Assembly: GCF_036057275.1 (NCBI RefSeq)
Contig: NZ_CP107945.1
Coordinates: forward strand, 6,014,001-6,078,000
Origin: Streptomyces sp. NBC_00390
GTDB taxonomy: Bacteria > Actinomycetota > Actinomycetes > Streptomycetales > Streptomycetaceae
Direction of reading: 5' to 3'
Length of the DNA: 64,000 bases
Shown here one piece after another: positions 33,762 through 40,983 of this stretch. A program made the position numbers and the translations under genes. Under the pieces are notes generated by a model. That model was not told the DNA's origin. It was given only the letters and a program-made list of their open reading frames with translations, and ran no database searches. The stretch's first letter is position 1. The number at the start of each line of letters is the position of its first letter.

Positions 33762-34757
33762 GTGAACGTCACCGCCCCCACCGCCGAGACCCTGCGCGGC
33801 ACCCTGGCCGCACTGCTGGACGGGCTGCCGCCCAGGCACGCGGCGCAGGCTGTCGAGCGGCTCATCGCCACCTACCGGGGGGTCACCCAGACCCATGCAC
33901 CGGTGCTCCGCGACCGCTCCGACGTCGCCGCGTACGCGGCGTACCGGATGCCCGCGACGTTCGAGGCGGTACGGTCCGCACTCGCCGCACTGCGGGCGGC
34001 GGTCCCCTCGTGGACCCCTGCCACCCACACCGACATCGGCGGCGGCACGGGCGCGGCGAGCTGGGCGGTCGCGGACGCGTGGGAGGAGCCGGCGCCGAGC
34101 ACGACGGTCCTGGACTGGGCCGAGCCCGCACTGGCGCTGGGCCGCGAACTGGCCGAGGCCTCCCAGGTGCCCGCGCTGCGCGCCGTGCAGTGGCAGCGCG
34201 CACGGATCAGCTCGGCGCTCCGGATCGAGAGCACTGATCTGGTGACGGTGTCGTACGTCCTGAACGAGCTGACCCCCGAGGACCGGAAGGCGGTCGTCGC
34301 CGAGGCCGCCCGCGCCGCGCAGGCGGTCGTGATCGTCGAACCGGGCACCCCTGACGGCTACGCCCGCGTCATCGAGGCCCGCGACGCGCTGATCGCGGCC
34401 GGCCTGAGCGTCGCAGCACCCTGCCCGCACAGTGCGGCCTGCCCCATCGAACCGGGCTCGGACTGGTGCCACTTCGCGACCCGCGTCGCCCGATCCTCCC
34501 TGCACCGCCAGGTGAAGGGCGGCTCGCTGCCGTACGAGGACGAGAAGTTCAGCTACGTCGCGGCCACCCGCTTCCCCGTCGCGCCGGCCCCGTCCCGGGT
34601 GACCCGCAAACCCCAGATCCGCAAGGGCATGGTGCTGCTGGACCTGTGCGCGGCGGACGAGACCCTGCACCGCGAGACGGTCACCAAACGCCACGGCGCC
34701 CTGTACCGCGCGGCCCGCGACGCGGACTGGGGCGATGCCTGGCCGCCGGAAGGGTGA
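33762..34757 (+). CDS. Rsm22-type small-ribosomal-subunit methyltransferase-like protein
   Basis: The 331-aa protein has an SAM fold: HTDIGGGTGAASWAVADAW (motif I, about 89-107), STTVLDWAEPALALGR, and LVTVSYVLNEL near 161-171. A Cys cluster (PCPHSAACP...DWCHF) near 223-240 is the Rsm22/Mtt-like metal or Fe-S site. Rsm22 members assist small-subunit rRNA maturation. The GTG start is 12 bases after a MITE end, with a -10-like TAGAAT in between, so the mRNA is probably leaderless. A hairpin follows the stop. Confidence 0.85.
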   Translation: MNVTAPTAETLRGTLAALLDGLPPRHAAQAVERLIATYRGVTQTHAPVLRDRSDVAAYAAYRMPATFEAVRSALAALRAAVPSWTPATHTDIGGGTGAASWAVADAWEEPAPSTTVLDWAEPALALGRELAEASQVPALRAVQWQRARISSALRIESTDLVTVSYVLNELTPEDRKAVVAEAARAAQAVVIVEPGTPDGYARVIEARDALIAAGLSVAAPCPHSAACPIEPGSDWCHFATRVARSSLHRQVKGGSLPYEDEKFSYVAATRFPVAPAPSRVTRKPQIRKGMVLLDLCAADETLHRETVTKRHGALYRAARDADWGDAWPPEG

Positions 34758-34764
34758 GGCGAAG

Positions 34765-34790
34765 GGGGTACGGAATGGCTCCCGTACCCC
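34765..34790 (+). terminator. Hairpin terminator after the Rsm22 gene
   Basis: GGGGTACGG (34765-34773) pairs with CCGTACCCC (34782-34790) seven bases past the stop. Confidence 0.75.
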
Positions 34791-34795
34791 TCGGC

Positions 34796-34858
34796 TCAGG
34801 CGCGCAGCCCCAGCGTGCAGCACTTCACACTGCCGCCGCCCTTGAGCAGTTCGCTCAA
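34796..34858 (-). pseudogene. C-terminal remnant of a dimethylargininase-like gene
   Basis: A 20-codon minus-strand frame between two stops reads LSELLKGGG then SVKCCTLGLRA and stops. GGGSVKCCT resembles the C-terminal active-site end (catalytic Cys) of actinobacterial dimethylargininase/amidinotransferase proteins. Nothing upstream in this or other frames continues the protein: the next bases run into the TetR promoter. This is most simply the stub of a deleted gene. Confidence 0.5.
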
Positions 34859-34898
34859 TCAACGTGCCGCCGCCGCGCCCCGGCGCCGTACACCTAGG

Positions 34899-34910
34899 CG
34901 AGACGTCTCG
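34899..34910. promoter_or_regulatory. Palindrome over the TetR promoter
   Basis: CGAGACGTCTCG is a perfect 12-bp palindrome placed about 14 bp before the -10-like TAGGGT (34924-34929), which lies 6 bases before the TetR ATG. It would cover the -35 region, the expected place for an autorepressor operator. Confidence 0.6.
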
Positions 34911-34935
34911 TCTCACTGCGCGGTAGGGTGGTGCC

Positions 34936-35553
34936 ATGACCGACCCCAGAACGCCCGACGCCTCCCGCCGCAGCGAGCGCTCGCGCCGCGCGATCTACGA
35001 GGCCGCGCTCGCGCTCGTCGGCGAGGTGGGCTACGCCCGCACGACGATCGAGGGCATCGCCGCCCGCGCCGGCGTAGGCAAGCAGACGATCTACCGCTGG
35101 TGGCCCTCCAAGGCCGCCGTGCTGCTCGAGGCCTTCCTCGACCTCGCCGAGCAGGCCGCCGAGGCCGCGGGCCCTGGGGAGTACGAGATTCCCGACACCG
35201 GCGACCTCGAGGCCGATCTGCGCCTCGTCCTGCGTGCCACCGTCGACGAGCTCAACGACCCCCGCTACGACGCCCCCGCCCGCGCGCTCACCGCGGAGGG
35301 CGTGGTCAACGCCGAGCTGGGCGCGACGTTCGTCGAGAAGCTGCTCGAACCGCAGCTCCAGCTGTATGTGAAGCGGCTGCGCGCCGCCGAGGACGCGGGT
35401 GACGTCCGAGCCGGTATCGATCCCCGGATCGCCCTGGAGCTGTTCGCCGGACCGCTCGCCCACCGCTGGCTGCTGCGTACCCTCCCGCTCACCCACGACT
35501 ACGCAGACCTGGTCGTCGACTACGCCGTGAACGGCCTCGCACCGAGGGACTGA
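34936..35553 (+). CDS. TetR-family transcriptional regulator
   Basis: The DNA-binding domain is SRRAIYEAALALVGEVGYARTTIEGIAARAGVGKQTIYRWWPSKAAVLLEAF (about 15-65), with a TetR C-terminal domain of the TetR_C_11/YjdC type. At 205 aa it has normal length. There is no ribosome site; a -10-like TAGGGT 6 bases upstream suggests a leaderless mRNA under autorepression through the CGAGACGTCTCG palindrome. No adjacent efflux or catabolic gene marks its target, possibly because the divergent gene has been lost (the stub at 34796-34858). Confidence 0.88.
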   Translation: MTDPRTPDASRRSERSRRAIYEAALALVGEVGYARTTIEGIAARAGVGKQTIYRWWPSKAAVLLEAFLDLAEQAAEAAGPGEYEIPDTGDLEADLRLVLRATVDELNDPRYDAPARALTAEGVVNAELGATFVEKLLEPQLQLYVKRLRAAEDAGDVRAGIDPRIALELFAGPLAHRWLLRTLPLTHDYADLVVDYAVNGLAPRD

Positions 35554-35715
35554 GCCCGTACGGGAGCGGAGTTTGCGCCCCACAGCAGCCTCACAGCAGC
35601 CCCACGGGAACAGCCGCTCGGGTACCCCGGTTGGGGACAGTGGCCACCCGAGGAGCAGGATGGTGGGACGATGGCTGGGTCCGGCATCGGGCGAGCATGA
35701 GGTGTGAGGGGATAG

Positions 35716-36498
35716 ATGGGCGACGGTATCGGCCGCTACCGCGGCACGGAGGGCAGGCTTTCCGGGGGAAGCAGGCTGGCGCAGTGGCTGCGCCGCCGCC
35801 CCAGGGACACCGACGCCGAGGACCCGCAGGACTCGCGGCGTGAGGCTCTGCTCCTGGCCACCGCCGCCGCCGGACTGCCGCTCGCGCCTGCCGCACACCC
35901 CGTCGGGTTCCGCTGTTCCTGTGAGCGCATCGGCTGTCCCACACCCGCGACCCACCCGGTCTCCTTCGCCTGGCAGACGCAGTCGACCACCGACCGGGCA
36001 CAGATCGAGCGCTGGGCGCGGCATCAGCCGCAGGCCAACTTCATCACCGCGACCGGCATGGTCCACGACGTCCTCGACGTACCGCTGGAGGCCGGTCGCA
36101 GTGCTCTTGAGCGGCTGCTCGAGCAGGGCATCGACGTCGGTCCGGTGGCCGAGTCGGGCGGCAGCGGCGACGAGGGCCGGATGCTGTTCTTCACCGCGAC
36201 CCGCGGCACGCCCGAGGACGAGGACGAATGGTGGCCGTGCGCCCTGGACTGCAATCCGGAGACGATGGACGAGCATCCGGGGCTGCGCTGGCACTGCCGA
36301 GGCAGCTATGTGCTCGTACCGCCGGCCCGGCTGCCGGGCGACGGTGATCTCGCAGTGACCTGGGTACGCGGACCGGAGCATCCGCTGCCGGACCCGCTCA
36401 CCCTCCTGGAGTCGCTGACCGACGCATGCGCGCGGTACGCGGGCGAGCTGGAGGAGTGGGAGCGCCACGAGGCGGCCCGGCCCCTCGGCGGCCGCTGA
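35716..36498 (+). CDS. Bifunctional DNA primase/polymerase (prim-pol) domain protein
   Basis: The 260-aa protein resembles the N-terminal archaeo-eukaryotic primase-like prim-pol domain found alone in many Streptomyces. Visible parts are ALLLATAAAGLPLAPAAHPVGFRC, HPVSFAWQTQSTTDRAQIERWARHQPQANF, and TGMVHDVLDVPLEAGRSALERL (catalytic DxD near 115-118). CSCERIGCPTPATHP has three Cys and a His that may hold Zn. No helicase domain follows. ATG 35716 has GAGGGG upstream. Whether it primes DNA synthesis is not shown by sequence. Confidence 0.8.
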   Translation: MGDGIGRYRGTEGRLSGGSRLAQWLRRRPRDTDAEDPQDSRREALLLATAAAGLPLAPAAHPVGFRCSCERIGCPTPATHPVSFAWQTQSTTDRAQIERWARHQPQANFITATGMVHDVLDVPLEAGRSALERLLEQGIDVGPVAESGGSGDEGRMLFFTATRGTPEDEDEWWPCALDCNPETMDEHPGLRWHCRGSYVLVPPARLPGDGDLAVTWVRGPEHPLPDPLTLLESLTDACARYAGELEEWERHEAARPLGGR

Positions 36499-36628
36499 CC
36501 GGACCGCGCCGGAGCCTCCGCCAGGACGCGGCCTGCCGGAATCGAACCGCGCCGGACCCCGGCCCGGAGCCTGCGCCCGCCCGGCCAAGGAGCCGGACCT
36601 GGCCACGGAGCCTGAGTCGTCTGAGCCC

Positions 36629-36784
36629 GGACCCGCCTGGTCGCGGACCGGGCCCGGCCACCGAGCCTGAGCCCGCCCGGCGATGGACCCGCGCGGCAAA
36701 GGAGCCGGACCCGCCTGGCCGCGGACCGGAACCGGCCACCGAGCCTGGGCCCGCCCGGCGATGGACCCGCGCGGCCACTGATCC
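36629..36784. repeat. Two tandem 78-bp repeats with partial flanks
   Basis: Units 36629-36706 and 36707-36784 both begin GGACCCGCCTGG and share CGCGGACCGG, CCGGCCACCGAGCCTG and GCCCGGCGATGGACCCGCGCGG. A partial third unit starts at 36785, and a degraded one precedes 36629. The array fills the 36499-36837 gap between two convergent genes. Unit length is a multiple of three (26 codons) and every frame is open, but I see no start site and regard it as noncoding. Confidence 0.8.
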
Positions 36785-36837
36785 GGACCCGCCCGGCCAT
36801 GGACCGGAACCGGCCGTCGTAGCCGGACGGCGTCCCG

Positions 36838-37863
36838 CTACGACCCCTCGGCCGCCGTCAGACCTGTCAGCCGGCCCAGCACGTTCACCCGACCGGCGGT
36901 ACCCGCATCGCTTCCCGCGGCCGCGCCGCCTGCCGCGCCCCCGCTCGGCGGCACCAGCACCGCCTGGCTGGACACCCGCTCCTTGGTGATCGTGGACTTC
37001 ACCTCACCGGTGAGCAGCGCCTTGACGTCGTCGTTGATGTTCAGCCGCACGCCCTTCGCCGCCGTCTGCCGCTCGAAGTTGCGCATCGAGAAGAACACCA
37101 GCGCCCCGCCGTCCTCGGTGGCCAGCCCCAGCGGCGCGAAGTCACCGGTGTCCAGCGGCTGGTCGATGTACTGCGTCGACATCCCCCGCAGATTCGCGTC
37201 CTTCTCACGGGCCTTGCGCCACTCGGAGGTGTGCGGACCGTCCGCGAAGTGCTCCGGCCGGCCGCTTTGGATGTACGAGGAGTACTCCTCGCTCAGATTG
37301 CGCGGCGCCACCGCCAGCGCGCCGCTGTCGAGGGCGACGCTCTCGGCGAAGCCGTCCCTGTCGGTCCTGAAGGCCGGGATCTCCTTCGGGGTGAGGATCG
37401 TCAGATACGCGGCCTTCCACCCCTCGTCGGCGCCGTTGCGCACGAAGACCAGCAGCCAGCGGTTGTCCGTCGGGCTGTCGTCCCGGTCCCGGTTGGAGTC
37501 GGTGTCCGCGACGAACCAGCGCGGCCAGCCCGCCTTCTTCGGGATGGTGAACTTCGCGTCCGTCAGCTCCAGCGGCACATGGCCCGGGTTGCCGTTCGGG
37601 AAGTTCACCTGACGCGCCTTCAGGCCCGCCTGGTTGATGGCCCCGAGCGCGCCGGTGACATGGCCTGCGTCCAGCGCGGGGTCGTACGCCTTGTCGGCCT
37701 TGTTGTACGCCTCGCTGAAGTCCTCGAGCGCCTTGGCGGCCTCAGCCTTCGTCGCCGCCGGGACGACTTCCCGTTCCCCGTGCACCGTCACGCAGGCGCT
37801 CGCCGTCAGCGACAGCACCGCCGTCGCCGCGAGCCCCGTCGCCGCCCGACCCAGCGTTCTCAT
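36838..37863 (-). CDS. Conserved lipoprotein of unknown function (341 aa)
   Basis: A lipoprotein signal (GRAATGLAATAVLSLTASAC, lipobox TASA/C) leads into a soluble extracytoplasmic protein. Landmarks are EDFSEAYNKADKAYDPAL near 47-64, WLLVFVRNGADEGWKAAY near 135-152 and VRLNINDDVKALLTGEV near 270-286, with a Gly/Ala-rich tail. No catalytic motif. It lies directly downstream of the efeU remnant, whose frame runs 122 bp into it. The family is common in Streptomyces near such loci, but a link to iron is only positional. Confidence 0.8.
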   Translation of the reverse strand: MRTLGRAATGLAATAVLSLTASACVTVHGEREVVPAATKAEAAKALEDFSEAYNKADKAYDPALDAGHVTGALGAINQAGLKARQVNFPNGNPGHVPLELTDAKFTIPKKAGWPRWFVADTDSNRDRDDSPTDNRWLLVFVRNGADEGWKAAYLTILTPKEIPAFRTDRDGFAESVALDSGALAVAPRNLSEEYSSYIQSGRPEHFADGPHTSEWRKAREKDANLRGMSTQYIDQPLDTGDFAPLGLATEDGGALVFFSMRNFERQTAAKGVRLNINDDVKALLTGEVKSTITKERVSSQAVLVPPSGGAAGGAAAGSDAGTAGRVNVLGRLTGLTAAEGS

Positions 37864-38582
37864 CGGTTGCCTTCTGCTCCTCGACCCGCTCTGACCGTCC
37901 GAACCCTACCGGGGCGAGGAAGAGGCCGAGGGTCGGGACCAGATACAGCCCCCACACCGTGACCTGGAGGACGGTGGGGACGGGCTGGAAGTTGAACACG
38001 CCCTTCAGCAGTGTTCCGTACCAGCTGTCCGGCGGTATCGCCGTGCTGACGTCGAAGGCCTTGTCGGCCAGACCGCCCAGGAAGCGCGCCTCCTGCAGAT
38101 CGTGCACGCCGTACGCCAGCACACCGGCCGCCACGACGACGAGCATGCCACCCGTCCAGGTGAAGAACCTCGCCAGGTTGATCTTCAGCGCACCCCGGTA
38201 GAACAACCAGCCCAGGACGACCGCCGTCGCGATACCCAGCAGCACACCCGTCAGCGGAGCCTGGTTGCCGGTCCCCTCGGTGGCCGCGCGGACCGACGCC
38301 CATACGAACAGCGCCGTCTCCAGGCCCTCGCGCCCCACCGCGAGGAACGCGGTGGCGACCAGCGCACCGGTACCCATCTGCAGCGCGGCGTCCAGCCTGC
38401 CGTGCAGCTCGCTCCGCAGATGCCGCGCGGTGCGCCGCATCCAGAAGACCATCCAGGTCACCAGGCACACCGCGAGAACCGACAGCGAACCGCCGAGCAG
38501 CTCCTGCGCCTCGAACGTCCCGCGATCCCGATGTCGATCCAGATCGGGCGCAGCGCGTCGCGGCGCCCGGTCTTGACCAGTT
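37742..38582 (-). pseudogene. efeU: Ferrous-iron permease EfeU (FTR1), truncated and frameshifted
   Basis: From 38470 down, one frame reads CLVTWMVFWMRRTARHLRSELHGRLDAAL-type EfeU sequence with the second REGLE motif (AVGREGLETALFVW) and the remaining helices. Upstream the gene is broken twice. A short piece, LVKTGRRDALRPIWIDIGIA, is in another frame, about 18 residues that normally join it to FEAQELLGGSLSV are missing, and the N-terminus with the first REGLE iron-binding motif is gone. It is replaced by hmuV sequence. Iron transport by FTR1 needs both REGLE motifs, so the gene should be inactive. Confidence 0.85.
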
Positions 38583-39309
38583 CAGCACCGCCACGACCGC
38601 GTCGCCGGCCGCTGCCCGCTCACGGCAGATCTCAAGCACCAGTTCCTGGTGGCGCAGGTCGAGCGCCGCGGTCGGCTCGTCCAGGAGCAACAGCGGCGTG
38701 CGCTGCGCGAGTACGCGGGCAAGGGCGACCCGGGCGCGTTCGCCGCCGGACAGTGCGGAGAACGGGCGCGCGGCGAAAGCGGCCACCTCGGTGGCGGCCA
38801 TGGCGGTCGCGACGGCCTCCTCGTCCTCCTCCCGGGCGGTCCCGGCCCATGGAGCACGCCCCCATCCGTACGACCTCCACGACGGGGAACGGGAACGACA
38901 GCTCGGCGGACTGCGGCAGAACGGCCCGGTGCAGCGCCAGTTCGCGGGCGGACCACTCGGTGGCGGCCCGCCCCGCGATCCGTACCGTGCCCCGGGAAGC
39001 GGGCAGATCGGCGGCCAGGGCCGCCAGCAGGGACGACTTCCCGGCGCCGTTGGGACCCACCGGCGCACACACCTCGCCGCCGTGCGCGGTGAGTCCGACC
39101 CCGCGTCGCAGAACGTCGCGCCGCCCGAGGCGGACGTGCAGATCCCGGGCCTCGACGAGAGGCGTACCGGGGGAGGGGCGGGCGGGCAGTGCCCGCCCGC
39201 GCCGACGTGCGGTCGTGGCGGCGTGCGCGGGCATCGTGGCCGCCGGTGCGGGAGCGGTCGCCGCGGTGCGCCGCCGTGAGCCGCTGCGGCCGTCACCCGT
39301 ACCGGGCAT
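38583..39309 (-). pseudogene. hmuV: Haem ABC importer ATPase HmuV, frameshifted and 3'-truncated
   Basis: The frame starting near 39309 gives VEARDLHVRLGRRDVLRRG, Walker A GPNGAGKSS, AVLPQSAELSFPFPVVEVVRMG. Then one extra G in a G run near 38866 shifts the frame. The continuation RAPWAGTAREEDEEA, signature LSGGERARVALARVLA and Walker B LLLLDEPTAALDLRHQE is in the next frame. The protein stops resembling HmuV after DAVVAVL, just before the H-loop, where efeU sequence begins. The first 50 residues are an odd Ala/Arg-rich extension. HmuT and HmuU are absent. Confidence 0.85.
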
Positions 39310-39344
39310 GGGCGGCCGTCGGCACTTGATGCTTGAATGCCGGA

Positions 39345-40091
39345 GTGAACGAACCCGATGTGCTCGATGTGCTCGATGTGCTCCACGTGTTCTGCGCGCC
39401 GGACGGGCAGTACGGGAACGCCCTGGGGGTGGTCCGCGACCCCCGTGGCTTCCCGGACCAGGCCTCACGCCAGGTGCTCGCGGCCGAACTCGGGTTCAGT
39501 GAGACCGTGTTCGTCGACGACCCCGAGCGCGGGGTCGTCGACATCTACACGCCCGGCACCCGCCTGACCTTCGCCGGGCATCCGCTCGTCGGGGCCGCGT
39601 GGCTCCTCGATCTGGAGGCCGTCAACCCGCCCGCGGGTGAGGTATGGGTGCGCCAGGACGGGGAGTTCACGTGGATCACGGCGCACGCCGACTGGGCGCC
39701 GCCGTGGCGGCTGGAACGGTACGCGACGCCCGAAGAGGTCGACGCCCTGCCCGCCCCGCCGCCGGGCGAGGGCCGGCTGTACGCGTGGGCCTGGGAGGAC
39801 GAGGCCGCCGGCCGGGTACGGGCGAGGGCCTTCCCGCGCCGGGCCGACGGGCGCGCCAACAGCCGCTCCGGTGGAGCCGGGGTGTGCCCCGAGGGCGTCG
39901 CCGAGGAGGAGGCCACGGGCGCGGCGGCGCTGCTGCTGACCGACCGGCTCGGCCGGGCCCTGAACATCACCCAGGGCCGGGGATCGCAGATCCTGGCCGC
40001 TCCCGGCCCCGACGGCCTGATCGAGATCGGCGGACGCGTACGCCTCGCGGCACCGGCGCCCGCGGCCCGGCGGCCCCAGCTCATGCACTGA
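39345..40091 (+). CDS. PhzF-family isomerase/epimerase-like protein
   Basis: The protein shows the PhzF/DapF-like fold: VFCAPDGQYGNALGVV, AAELGFSETVFVDDPERG (catalytic Glu), IYTPGTRLTFAGHPLVGAAWLL and the C-terminal ITQGRGSQILAAPGPDG. PhzF enzymes isomerise small metabolites; the true substrate is unknown. The N-terminus contains a three-fold 9-bp repeat (DVLDVLDVLHV). GTG 39345 is chosen: family homology starts soon after it; TTG 39333 is possible. No ribosome site is visible. Confidence 0.85.
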   Translation: MNEPDVLDVLDVLHVFCAPDGQYGNALGVVRDPRGFPDQASRQVLAAELGFSETVFVDDPERGVVDIYTPGTRLTFAGHPLVGAAWLLDLEAVNPPAGEVWVRQDGEFTWITAHADWAPPWRLERYATPEEVDALPAPPPGEGRLYAWAWEDEAAGRVRARAFPRRADGRANSRSGGAGVCPEGVAEEEATGAAALLLTDRLGRALNITQGRGSQILAAPGPDGLIEIGGRVRLAAPAPAARRPQLMH

Positions 40092-40092
40092 G

Positions 40093-40117
40093 CGCGGCCC
40101 GGGGGACCCGGGCCGCG
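40093..40117. terminator. Hairpin between convergent phzF-like and hmuO genes
   Basis: CGCGGCCCGGG (40093-40103) pairs with CCCGGGCCGCG (40107-40117) over 11 bp, immediately past the PhzF stop. Confidence 0.75.
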
Positions 40118-40169
40118 TGGCTCCTCACGCACCGAGCGGGAACTGGCTCCTCACGCACTGAGCGGGAAC
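40118..40169. repeat. 26-bp tandem duplication at the 3' end of hmuO
   Basis: Units 40118-40143 and 40144-40169 are TGGCTCCTCACGCAC(C/T)GAGC followed by GGGAAC, differing at one base. The second unit contains the last codons and stop of the haem oxygenase gene (FPLSA, stop); the first is a duplicate lying beyond it (FPLGA, stop). Confidence 0.85.
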
Positions 40170-40816
40170 TCTGCCCCCAGCTCGCGGAAGATCGCGCCGT
40201 TGAGGCCGAAGGCCCGCTTGCACTCGTCGACGATCCGCTGCTTCTGAAGATCGTCGGCGTTCACCGCGTCGAGCAGCTCGCGGTAGCCCCGCTTGAACGC
40301 CGCGGGGTTCGGGATCTGCTCGAAGACGTAGAATCGCACCCCGTCCCCCTTGCGTGCGAAGCCCCAGGTCTTCTCCGCCGTGTCGCGGATGATCTGGCCG
40401 CCGGAGAGATCCCCGAGATAGCGCGTGTAGTGGTGCGCCACATATCCCGCGGGCCAGTGGTGGGCGCACTCGGTGATCCGCGCGGCGTACGCGTCGGTGG
40501 CGGGCAGTGCCGTGAGGCCGGCGCGCCAGTCGGCACCCCGCAGATGCGCCAGATCGCGCTCCAGCTCCGCGGTGCGCATCAGCTCGGGCCGGATGAACGG
40601 CCCGGCGACCGGGTCGTCCCGCAGTGCGCCGGCCGCCTCCTCCAGCGCCCGGTACACGAACCACAGCTGCTCGGTGTAGCGCGCGTACGCCTCGACGCCC
40701 AGCCGGCCGCCGAGCAGGTCGCCCATGAAGGGCGAGGTCTCGGCCTCGGTGTGCTGCTCGTGCGAGGCGACCCGGATCAGCGTCGAGAAGGGAGTGCCGG
40801 TGGCGGTGGCATCCAA
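40151..40816 (-). CDS. hmuO: Haem oxygenase, biliverdin-producing
   Basis: The 221-aa all-helical enzyme has the proximal His in RVASHEQHTEAETSPFM (about 15-31) and the Gly-rich distal helix YTRYLGDLSGGQII near 130-143, diagnostic of HmuO-type haem oxygenases. It opens haem with O2 and electrons to biliverdin, CO and Fe2+. GGAGG lies upstream of ATG 40816. Two overlapping iron boxes cover its promoter, so it should be induced in low iron. Its usual partners, the haem-import genes, are decayed next door. Confidence 0.92.
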   Translation of the reverse strand: MDATATGTPFSTLIRVASHEQHTEAETSPFMGDLLGGRLGVEAYARYTEQLWFVYRALEEAAGALRDDPVAGPFIRPELMRTAELERDLAHLRGADWRAGLTALPATDAYAARITECAHHWPAGYVAHHYTRYLGDLSGGQIIRDTAEKTWGFARKGDGVRFYVFEQIPNPAAFKRGYRELLDAVNADDLQKQRIVDECKRAFGLNGAIFRELGAEFPLSA

Positions 40817-40900
40817 GGCGGGCCTCCAGGGGACCGAATGACCGATGGGACGGGAACGCGACCGCGGCGGCGCGGGCAGTTGCCGCCGCCGGTCCGTGCA

Positions 40901-40937
40901 GTTAGGTCACCTAACTACTTAGGTTAACCTAAGTCAA
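40901..40937 (-). promoter_or_regulatory. Iron-box-controlled hmuO promoter (DmdR/DtxR type)
   Basis: Minus-strand -35 TTGACT (40932-40937), 17-base spacer, -10 TTAGGT (40909-40914). Two perfect palindromes overlie it: ACTTAGGTTAACCTAAGT (40917-40934) and GTTAGGTCACCTAAC (40901-40915). Both resemble the TTAGGTTAG-centred DtxR/IdeR/DmdR box. Iron-loaded repressor bound here would block polymerase. Confidence 0.85.
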
Positions 40938-40983
40938 TGTGTTCCCGACGCGCTGTCGGTAAAAACGCTACCCCGCGTTCCGC

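Noticed and set aside
36306..36989. Open frames with 26-residue Pro/Gly/Arg repeats in the 78-bp array.
   Set aside because: All frames are open because of base composition and unit length; none has a start site, and the frames run into neighbouring genes on the wrong strand or frame.
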